From positions 1 to 8,807 of the forward strand of contig SKPS01000022.1 in NCBI GenBank assembly GCA_007119395.1: 8,807 nucleotides of DNA. Reading direction: 5' to 3'. This document shows positions 1 through 5,852 of this stretch, in pieces; position 1 is the first letter of the stretch, and each line of letters starts with the position of its first letter. The notes below the pieces were generated by a model. That model saw nothing but the letters and a program-made list of their open reading frames with translations, was not told where the DNA came from and searched no databases. The position numbers and the translations under genes were made by a program. The stretch comes from Lentimicrobiaceae bacterium (GTDB lineage Bacteria; Bacteroidota; Bacteroidia; Bacteroidales; SKPS01).

Positions 1-988
1 CCAATGGTATTGTGATCAATGTCTCAGGGCGGAACAACCCCCTGGTCAGCTCACGGCTGTGGGTCTCGTACATAAAACTATTGGTGCCAAAAGCCATCGA
101 TAGGGCATCATACCCCAACAATCTCAGGTAGGCAGTCACCGTAGCACTGTTATTGCCCTGATGACAATAAACCACCACGGTTTGGTCTGGTGGTAACGTG
201 CCCAACCGGTTGGCACGTTGCAACGACTTTTTGGGTGTGTATTGCCTGGCTCCGGGGATGTGCCCCACACGGTACTCGTGCTCAGGCCAGTAGTTGACAA
301 TGAAATAGTCTTCTGGAGCATCAAGCACTTCACCGGCCGAGATCCATACCCCGTCGTAACCCTCCTTCAGCAGCTCTTCTACCCGGTGGCGGAGGAACTG
401 ATACGCATCCTCCTCGCTGGTTAACATCGTTGGCCAGGGATAGGTGTTATCAGCCGGCGACGGACCGGTCACCAATGCATGTTCACCGTCAGAAGAGATG
501 CGGCTTTGCCAGGTCATCGGCGAATAATCTGCATGCCATCCCATCCCAAACCGAACCCCGTATACATTGTCGTAACCCAGCAATCGCAGCAGCGATAGTG
601 CGTAAAAGGCGGCTTGTCCATCCTCAGAAATCAAGGCAATGGTGTCAAAGCCTGCAGCGTGAATACCGTTTTCAAAATAATCCAGCAGCTTGTCCATCGG
701 CACGTTCACGGCTCCGGGGAAGTGGCCTGTGTCATATTGCGCTTTGGTGCGGAGGTCGATCACATGGATCCCCGTCTCTGTTCCATTGATCAGGTGCTGG
801 ATCTCGATCACACCGGGTGCCTCGTCAGCATGGATAAAATCATGGTGTTGCTCAATATGCGAGATCAGCAGGTCGAAGCCATCAACGGAGGCTTCTTTCT
901 CCTTACTCCCTGCCCCGCAACCAAATAGTGATACTATGCACGCACCACCAAACAGGTACAGGCACAGCTTTCGCATCGTGTTGTTCAT
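1..988 (-). CDS. Tandem-rhodanese lipoprotein (3' end outside window)
   Basis: 329 codons are visible; the frame is open to base 1, so the C-terminus is missing. The N-terminus (basic MRK, hydrophobic stretch to residue 23, LFGC with Cys24) looks like a lipoprotein signal. Two rhodanese domains follow, about residues 55-155 and 187-320. Each has the family's substrate-domain entry motif (DLRTKAQYDTGHFPGAVNVP at 78-97; YRVGHIPGARQY at 239-250). The active-site loop differs between them. Domain 2 has CHQGNNS with Cys275, a plausible persulfide-forming cysteine. Domain 1 has Ser121 (ISEDGQAA) there, so it is probably non-catalytic, as is common in tandem rhodaneses. Start ATG 988 overlaps the cytochrome b stop (ATGA), suggesting translational coupling; ATG 976 is a less likely alternative. 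Role inferred: sulfane-sulfur transfer outside the cytoplasmic membrane, serving the octahaem reductase encoded upstream. The substrate cannot be read from sequence. Confidence 0.9.
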   Translation of the reverse strand, partial: MNNTMRKLCLYLFGGACIVSLFGCGAGSKEKEASVDGFDLLISHIEQHHDFIHADEAPGVIEIQHLINGTETGIHVIDLRTKAQYDTGHFPGAVNVPMDKLLDYFENGIHAAGFDTIALISEDGQAAFYALSLLRLLGYDNVYGVRFGMGWHADYSPMTWQSRISSDGEHALVTGPSPADNTYPWPTMLTSEEDAYQFLRHRVEELLKEGYDGVWISAGEVLDAPEDYFIVNYWPEHEYRVGHIPGARQYTPKKSLQRANRLGTLPPDQTVVVYCHQGNNSATVTAYLRLLGYDALSMAFGTNSFMYETHSRELTRGLFRPETLITIPL

Positions 989-1692
989 TTCTCTGTGTCG
1001 TTTATTTGTTGTTCGATATGTGTCGTTTCTCTCTTTTGCTCCGGTTCGGTACCATGCTGATCTTCCCCATCGGCGTCCTCTTCAAGCTCTTCATAACCGG
1101 TGATCATCGCCTTTAGGTTAGAAGAGAGGGTATGCCCGGTGGTGATCAGGTACACATGTGCAATCACAAAGGCCACCAGCATGAAAGCGCCCAGTGTATG
1201 GAGCAGCGCCACCACCTCGAGGTTCACCCACTCCAGCGATTCAATTCGACCCTTTGCCGGATACCTGTAGAAAAGGTAGAGCAAACCGGTGATCACCATC
1301 AGAGGAATCATAAATAGTTTCAGTGCCAGGTAAACCAAACGTTGCAAAGGATTTAGCTTTGAGAGCAGCGTTTTCCGGGTAGGGTGGGGGGCGTTTTTGA
1401 AGATGCCGGTGATGTAGTAGTTTATCTGCGCTTTAAGGTTTTTGGTGGTGGGGATGTATTGCTTCCACTCATCGGTGGTGAAGTGCCAGAAGATGGCAAA
1501 GATGATGAGTATGATCAGTGAAATGGCTGCCACGTTGTGGTACCTAACAGCGTTTTCGAAGCCGATCGCAGTATACGAGCTGTGTATTTCAAAGCCTGTA
1601 AAGATGAGCGCAAAAATCAGCAGTGCCTGTGTCCAGTGCCAGATCCTCTCAAAGAGACGATAAATGTATACTTTTTTATGTGCCATAGCCAT
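985..1692 (-). CDS. Membrane cytochrome b subunit (Ni/Fe-hydrogenase / thiosulfate-reductase cytochrome b type)
   Basis: 235 residues. Four hydrophobic segments (about 20-36, 54-72, 118-141, 158-185) and histidines at H19 (RIWHW), H37, H52, H70, H165 (LLHTLGAF) and H179 (IAHVY) fit the four-helix b561-like family that carries two b haems and oxidises quinol or accepts its electrons. Which histidines bind haem cannot be settled here. The C-terminal 37 residues are strongly acidic and hydrophilic (GYEELEEDADGED...), probably a disordered cytoplasmic tail. The frame is open back to 1791, but that would overlap the octahaem gene by about 80 bp. ATG 1692 (or 1686, two codons later) lies 17 bp after the octahaem stop, and the helix-1 lead-in begins there. 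The gene sits between the octahaem cytochrome and rhodanese genes and is most simply the membrane electron-transfer partner of the former. Confidence 0.88.
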   Translation of the reverse strand: MAMAHKKVYIYRLFERIWHWTQALLIFALIFTGFEIHSSYTAIGFENAVRYHNVAAISLIILIIFAIFWHFTTDEWKQYIPTTKNLKAQINYYITGIFKNAPHPTRKTLLSKLNPLQRLVYLALKLFMIPLMVITGLLYLFYRYPAKGRIESLEWVNLEVVALLHTLGAFMLVAFVIAHVYLITTGHTLSSNLKAMITGYEELEEDADGEDQHGTEPEQKRETTHIEQQINDTEK

Positions 1693-1709
1693 ATTGTTAT
1701 TTAAGTGCC

Positions 1710-3302
1710 TCAGGCACTGGTGGTTTTCAATCTTCTTCTGCTGATTACGCGGAGGGAGGCATGAGAGATCACGCCGATCAGTGCGAGCCATATCATCGCT
1801 TTACCTATCATGTCGATCACCAGGTTTCTGTCACGCCCCGGCATGTAAAAACCGGTCAGCGCTGCCAGCCTCCCGTTATCACGGGTATGACAGTCGGTGC
1901 AGGAGAGCGCTTCTACGGCAGGCGATACCATGTGGCTCACCGGCAACGACATCTCCGTTTCCACAAACTTAAACTCACCGCTATACGGCAAGCCCAGATA
2001 ATCCATGCCTGCCCTCAGGGCTGCATCCCAGTCGTAGTCGATCCATAACCCCCCTTTGCCCTCTTCGGGATCCCATAGCTTCGCTTGCAGCAAGGTGCCG
2101 TGAACCATGTCGTATGGGTGCGTGCCCCGGTGCACCTTCACCGGTACAATGCGGGAAGAAGGATCATGGTATGAGCCCAACAGATGGTTGATCTTTACCG
2201 GTGTTGAGGCCACCGTGTCGGTAAGCAAATGCCGATCGGCCGTGCCGTTAAACCACACATACTCCGGCTCAACCATACGCTGCCAGGTAAAGGTGCCTTT
2301 GTCTGAAAAATAGACCTTCTCACCCTCGTCGTTGTATATGGAGATACCCCTGCCCGTAGTGTCCAGCTCCCGCGTGGCAGTAGACCAGTCCCAGCTCATC
2401 TTGGTGGGGTTCACCTTGGCATATACAGGGATATGGCAGGTGCGACAATCCACTTTTAACGTATGCGCATTGGTCAGGTCATCCTTGTGCGGGAACGGGG
2501 TGTGACAATCTGAACAGGAAGCGCGATTGTGTGACGAGGAGGAGATGCCGTAATACCGCCCCTTCATCACATGGTTCTCTGTCTGGTGGCAGTCGACACA
2601 GGTCATGTGCATGCCATCATAACCCATGTGTATGTCAACCTCTTTTCCCGAAGTGAGCAAAGCCGCCTCCAGGTCACCATGCTTGATGTTGTTGCCACCC
2701 GCACTGTGAAAATGGCATGTGCCACAATTGGCCATCTGAGGTGATCCCAGTGCAGCAAAGATCCGACTGTAATCCAACCCCTCTACAGGGTAACCCGCCG
2801 TGCCACGCCCCTTCTGGTAATGACCCGAATTGTCGTGACACGATAAACAGTCAATGTTGTAAGGGTTCGTAAAATCATACTCCTTGCCAGTATAACCAAA
2901 CCCGGCATGGCACCGGCTGCAGGTGGCCTCGCTGCCGGCAATGCCGGTGCAAAAGTTGTTTAACCCGTTGCGCTTACCATAATATATGGCCCCACGACCC
3001 GGAATGTAGTCCTCACGCATCCACGTGAAATGATGACTGTTCAGCAACTCATGGCCACGTGACTCATGACAACGCAAACAAGCCTCCGTCACCTCATGAG
3101 CTGAACCAAATTCTACCTGTAACTCACTGAAACCCGAATGGTCCGTAACAGTCCGAACCCTGTCGCCGTAATCGTCACGTAACTCCTCCAGGTTGTTGTA
3201 ACCAGGCAGATTCTGAATGTCGTAGATCAGAATCCCCAGCAATGTTACCGGCAACAAAACCAAAAAAAACAGTTGTGCAAATTGTCGCATGGTCAGATCC
3301 AT
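1710..3302 (-). CDS. Octahaem c-type cytochrome, tetrathionate reductase (OTR) family, membrane anchored
   Basis: 530 residues with exactly eight CXXCH haem sites, first cysteines at 75, 128, 152, 193, 235, 263, 286 and 468. The second-to-third haem segment (CSRCHAGFGYTGKEYDF, then CLSCHD) matches my memory of the octahaem tetrathionate reductase family. There a lysine between haems 2 and 3 is an unusual axial ligand of the catalytic haem; Lys140 is the candidate here. The Shewanella enzyme reduces tetrathionate, nitrite and hydroxylamine in vitro; the natural substrate here is unknown. An N-terminal hydrophobic segment (7-27) lacks a clear cleavage site and may be an uncleaved anchor. A second hydrophobic segment (about 494-518) followed by RRR suggests a C-terminal membrane anchor, so the haem domain should face the periplasm. 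It is the first gene of a minus-strand operon, with cytochrome b 17 bp downstream. ATG 3302 is chosen because it precedes the anchor and follows an AT-rich leader; ATG 3290 (residue 5) is possible. Confidence 0.9.
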   Translation of the reverse strand: MDLTMRQFAQLFFLVLLPVTLLGILIYDIQNLPGYNNLEELRDDYGDRVRTVTDHSGFSELQVEFGSAHEVTEACLRCHESRGHELLNSHHFTWMREDYIPGRGAIYYGKRNGLNNFCTGIAGSEATCSRCHAGFGYTGKEYDFTNPYNIDCLSCHDNSGHYQKGRGTAGYPVEGLDYSRIFAALGSPQMANCGTCHFHSAGGNNIKHGDLEAALLTSGKEVDIHMGYDGMHMTCVDCHQTENHVMKGRYYGISSSSHNRASCSDCHTPFPHKDDLTNAHTLKVDCRTCHIPVYAKVNPTKMSWDWSTATRELDTTGRGISIYNDEGEKVYFSDKGTFTWQRMVEPEYVWFNGTADRHLLTDTVASTPVKINHLLGSYHDPSSRIVPVKVHRGTHPYDMVHGTLLQAKLWDPEEGKGGLWIDYDWDAALRAGMDYLGLPYSGEFKFVETEMSLPVSHMVSPAVEALSCTDCHTRDNGRLAALTGFYMPGRDRNLVIDMIGKAMIWLALIGVISHASLRVISRRRLKTTSA

Positions 3303-3339
3303 TTATTTACATACAAACATCTAGATATATAAGTAAGAG

Positions 3340-3369
3340 CAAAAGTATGAATTGTTATTTATTTAACAA
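3340..3369 (-). promoter_or_regulatory. Bacteroidota-type promoter of the octahaem operon
   Basis: On the minus strand TACTTTTG (3347 to 3340) matches the -7 consensus TAnnTTTG. TTG (3369 to 3367) lies 19 bases upstream of it, the usual -33 spacing. Transcription would begin near 3335 and give a leader of roughly 30 bases before the ATG at 3302. An A8 tract (T8 on the plus strand at 3384-3391) lies just upstream. No start-site data are available; this is a consensus match only. Confidence 0.55.
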
Positions 3370-3427
3370 GACCAAAGTAGGGATTTTTTTTAATATGGCA
3401 ATCTACAATATTTTGGAAAGTTAGTCG

Positions 3428-3435
3428 TATTTTTG
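3428..3435 (+). promoter_or_regulatory. Candidate -7 box for the secreted adhesin-like gene
   Basis: TATTTTTG matches TAnnTTTG. The nearest upstream TTTG (3412-3415) is only 12 bases away, shorter than the usual ~19, so the -33 element is poor. If used, it gives a leader of about 115 bases before the ATG at 3560. It is back-to-back with the octahaem operon promoter, so the 257-base gap would serve both directions. Confidence 0.35.
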
Positions 3436-3487
3436 CAGTCTGAAAACGAATGGTTTTGTCGTCTTGGTTAACCCATTGGTTTTGAGG

Positions 3488-3509
3488 GATTGAAAGTGGT
3501 TTTTCAATC
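3488..3509 (+). repeat. Inverted repeat in the 5' leader (hairpin)
   Basis: GATTGAAA (3488-3495) and TTTCAATC (3502-3509) form a perfect 8-bp stem with a 6-base loop. A second small inverted repeat, TCAGG-AA-CCTGA, follows at 3511-3522, and the palindrome GGTTAACC lies at 3466-3473. All fall in the presumed transcribed leader of the gene starting at 3560. They could be an operator or an mRNA structure; no known riboswitch was recognised. Confidence 0.4.
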
Positions 3510-3559
3510 ATCAGGAACCTGAAGTTTTTATCAATCAATTTTAAAAGGGAAAACACACC

Positions 3560-5674
3560 ATGAAAAGAACAATGTTGGTTGTTTTATTGGCCATATTACT
3601 GGGCAGCTCTCCACTTTCAGCTCAGTTAACGGTATCATTGGGTACCCATACGGGTTCCGGTTCTACGAACGTTCTGTTGTCAACCAGCACAACAAGTAAC
3701 CGTTATTCGCGCACCATGTCAATTTACACAGCGAGTGAGATCATTGCTGCCGGGGGTATGGCCGGCCTGATTACCAGTCTTGCCTGGGACAAGGGTGGTA
3801 CCGGTGAGTATTTGAGTAATGATGCTTACATCAAAGTGTTTCTTAAGCACCATACTGGTGGTTCAGCCTGGTCAACCAGTCCGGTTCCTGAATGGGATGT
3901 AGAGGTTGTGGGCGCCACAGAGGTGTTCACTTCATCAACCTACAGCTTACCCCAAGGCATTGGATGGGCTGCTGTTCCGTTTACCACACCTTTTATATGG
4001 AATGGCACTGACGATATCGTGGTGATGGTAGAGTGGGATCGTGCAAGCACACCGACGGGCGCTATCACCTGGGGGAGATCAACCACTACCAATGCCAACG
4101 CCACACGCGTGGGCAGTGCAAGTTTATCTGCTTTGGTGATGTTGGTGAACTCGAACAGGCCTCTGTTGCAGCTCACTTTTCTTCCGGGCGCCACCGATGC
4201 CGGACTGGAAGGTTTTGTGAACCTTTCGGATTCGATCTGCGAAGGGATCAAGCCCATTACGGTGACCTTGAAGAACCATGGCCCCAACCCGATGTCAATG
4301 GTTGATATAGAATGGGAAGTAAACAATGTTCCCCAGCCCACCTATAATTGGTCAGGGAGTCTTGCTGCCAACGCCACCACCGATGTCACCATTGGCAGTT
4401 ATCCGTTTGTGCAAGGTGTCAGCTACAATGTTTCAGCCAATACCTCCGGGCCAAACGGGGCTGTTGATACGCTCAATCTTAACGACACCATTCACCTCGC
4501 TGAAATCCATGTAAAACCCTCACCCTCCTTCACCCTGCATGACACCATCATCAATATTTGCCAGGGTGACACGGCAACCATCTCTGGTACCCTTTCCGGT
4601 ACCGCGCCGTTTGAGATCATGGTTGATGATGGTATAGCAACCACCACCTTCAGCAACATCACCACCACTACGTTTTCAATGTCCGTGAGTCCCGCCTCTT
4701 CAAAAACCTATACCATTGTCTCGGTCACTGACGCCACATCGTGTGAGAACACAAGCGCTCCGGCAGTGGATGTAGTAGTTCAGCAGGCACCACCGGCTAC
4801 CATAACACCTGTCGGCTCAACGGCCGCTTGTCAGGGTGATTCGGTTTCCCTTATGGCCTCTGTGGGATTAAACTTCTCCTATACCTGGTACCATGATGGT
4901 ATCATAATCCCCGGAGCGACATCACACTCGATTGGTGCCAAACAATCCGGAACCTACGAGGTACGGGTCACCAGCCCGATTGGCTGTTCAAACCTTTCGT
5001 CACCCGTTGGGGTAACCATCCACCCCATTCCGGTTGTCTCCATCGGCAATGATACGGCACTGCTGCCCGATGCTACAATACAGCTCGATGCCGGCACTGG
5101 CTTTAATACCTACCTGTGGAGCACTGGAGAGACCTCTCAAACAGTGGTGATCGACTCTTCAGGAACAGGTATTGGTATTAAAACGGTATGGGTACACGTA
5201 ACAGATAATGTCTCGTGTAAAGGTGGTGATACGATCCTGGTGCATTTCACCCCTACACCTGGAATCCATGAAACATACATCAATCTTGATTTGCGCATCT
5301 TCCCCAACCCCTCATCCGGTCAAGTTGAAGTGATCCTGTCAGATTACCTGTCCGGAACCTTTGCACTTGAACTGTTCAATACCAATGGACAAATGGTGCA
5401 CCGTGACGTTCACCAACTGCAGCACAACAAGCAGCTCGCGCTTGACCTGGGTCACCTCTTGAATGGTATCTACTTGATAAAGATGATGGGAGACGGATAC
5501 ATCGCCACGGGGAAAATCATCATCAGAGATTTATGGCGCTGTAAATCAATGGTTTGTCCGGATGAAAAACCGACAAACCTATCAGAAAGAACAGCCCGGT
5601 TGCATTTAGGTGACCGGGCTGTTTTGGTGAGGGTTTACCGTAAACTGATTGGTGCGTTTTTTTTGATGTGCTGA
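3560..5674 (+). CDS. Secreted multi-domain adhesin-like protein with T9SS type-A sorting domain and aberrant C-terminal extension
   Basis: 704 residues. Residues 1-21 form a Sec signal peptide (MKRTMLVVLLAILLG..SAQ, cleavage probably after Ala21). Residues about 23-208 form a beta-rich domain of a type I associate with Bacteroidota surface proteins (YTASEI..AGGMAG-I-SLAW). Residues about 212-318 resemble a CARDB-like module (D-AGLEGFV ... VTLKNHGPNPM). Ig/PKD-like modules follow at about 325-407, 411-488 and 490-565; the first two share the lead-in CQGD. A T9SS type-A sorting domain occupies about 576-656 (LRIFPNPSSG ... NGIYLIKMMG ... GKIIIR). No catalytic motif was found, so an adhesin or structural role is inferred. 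Such domains normally end within a few residues of the last strand. Here the frame continues 48 residues (657-704), rich in Arg, Cys and Lys, across a terminator hairpin. A lost stop codon, frameshift or sequencing error near 5528 is likely. Start ATG 3560 follows the weak purine stretch AAAAGGGAAAA. Confidence 0.85.
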   Translation: MKRTMLVVLLAILLGSSPLSAQLTVSLGTHTGSGSTNVLLSTSTTSNRYSRTMSIYTASEIIAAGGMAGLITSLAWDKGGTGEYLSNDAYIKVFLKHHTGGSAWSTSPVPEWDVEVVGATEVFTSSTYSLPQGIGWAAVPFTTPFIWNGTDDIVVMVEWDRASTPTGAITWGRSTTTNANATRVGSASLSALVMLVNSNRPLLQLTFLPGATDAGLEGFVNLSDSICEGIKPITVTLKNHGPNPMSMVDIEWEVNNVPQPTYNWSGSLAANATTDVTIGSYPFVQGVSYNVSANTSGPNGAVDTLNLNDTIHLAEIHVKPSPSFTLHDTIINICQGDTATISGTLSGTAPFEIMVDDGIATTTFSNITTTTFSMSVSPASSKTYTIVSVTDATSCENTSAPAVDVVVQQAPPATITPVGSTAACQGDSVSLMASVGLNFSYTWYHDGIIIPGATSHSIGAKQSGTYEVRVTSPIGCSNLSSPVGVTIHPIPVVSIGNDTALLPDATIQLDAGTGFNTYLWSTGETSQTVVIDSSGTGIGIKTVWVHVTDNVSCKGGDTILVHFTPTPGIHETYINLDLRIFPNPSSGQVEVILSDYLSGTFALELFNTNGQMVHRDVHQLQHNKQLALDLGHLLNGIYLIKMMGDGYIATGKIIIRDLWRCKSMVCPDEKPTNLSERTARLHLGDRAVLVRVYRKLIGAFFLMC
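5590..5625 (+). terminator. Intrinsic terminator hairpin inside the reading-frame extension
   Basis: The left arm AACAGCCCGGT (5590-5600) is perfectly complementary to ACCGGGCTGTT (5613-5623), an 11-bp GC-rich stem with a 12-base loop, ending in TTTT. It lies about 60 bases after the expected end of the T9SS sorting domain, where a terminator should be, yet the open frame runs straight through it. The T tract is short, so efficiency is uncertain. It is a symmetric stem and may also act on minus-strand transcripts. Confidence 0.75.
5633..5645. repeat. Short inverted repeat
   Basis: GTTTAC-C-GTAAAC, two perfect 6-base arms around one central base, just after the terminator. A homopolymer of eight T follows at 5657-5664. 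The function is unknown; it may be a protein-binding site, chance, or a mark of the rearrangement that left the orphan sorting-domain tail downstream. Confidence 0.35.
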
Positions 5675-5800
5675 TTGACACAGATTGATGTACCAACCAA
5701 CCACTACACAATAGATCTCTCATCGCACCCTGCCGGCTTGTACCTGGTGAAGGTGATGCAGAACAACATCCTCTATCAGCAAAAGGTGTTGAAACACTGA
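5675..5800 (+). pseudogene. Orphan C-terminal remnant of a T9SS sorting domain
   Basis: Directly after the TGA at 5672-5674, in the same frame, an open stretch of 41 codons reads LTQIDVPTNHYTIDLS, then AGLYLVKVMQNN and QQKVLKH before a TGA (5798-5800). This is the classic last half of a type-A T9SS sorting domain (hydrophobic strand, D-LS-xPAG-YLVKV, final basic strand), but no domain start (PNP motif), signal peptide or start codon precedes it. It is not part of the upstream sorting domain, which is already complete by residue 656 and differs in sequence. Most likely it is the 3' scrap of a deleted plus-strand gene for a secreted protein. Confidence 0.7.
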
Positions 5801-5803
5801 AAG

Positions 5804-5813
5804 GAAAGCTTTC
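5804..5813. repeat. 10-bp perfect palindrome in the convergent gap
   Basis: GAAAGCTTTC lies between the orphan sorting-domain stop (5800) and the protease gene's stop (5853). With no loop it makes a poor hairpin, and no clear terminator for the protease gene was found in this 52-base gap. The transcripts may instead stop at the symmetric hairpin at 5590-5625. Confidence 0.3.
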
Positions 5814-5852
5814 TGCCAATACCGGTTACTCCGTTTTGTGTGTTCTCGCCGA

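Noticed and set aside
430..1116. Plus-strand open frames opposite the rhodanese gene
   Set aside because: They are antisense to a well-supported gene with clear domains, and their own translations have no recognisable composition or motif.
985..1791. Longer cytochrome b starting at 1791
   Set aside because: The extra 33 residues are hydrophilic, would overlap the end of the octahaem gene by about 80 bp, and do not resemble the family. ATG 1692 fits better.
3488..3522. Possible CRISPR repeat because of the GATTGAAA / TTTCAATC motif
   Set aside because: There is only one copy, with no regularly spaced repeats or cas genes; it is an isolated hairpin.
3940..4341. Minus-strand frame of 133 codons inside the adhesin-like gene
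   Set aside because: It is antisense to a clearly coding frame with recognisable domains; it has no signal, motif or promoter.
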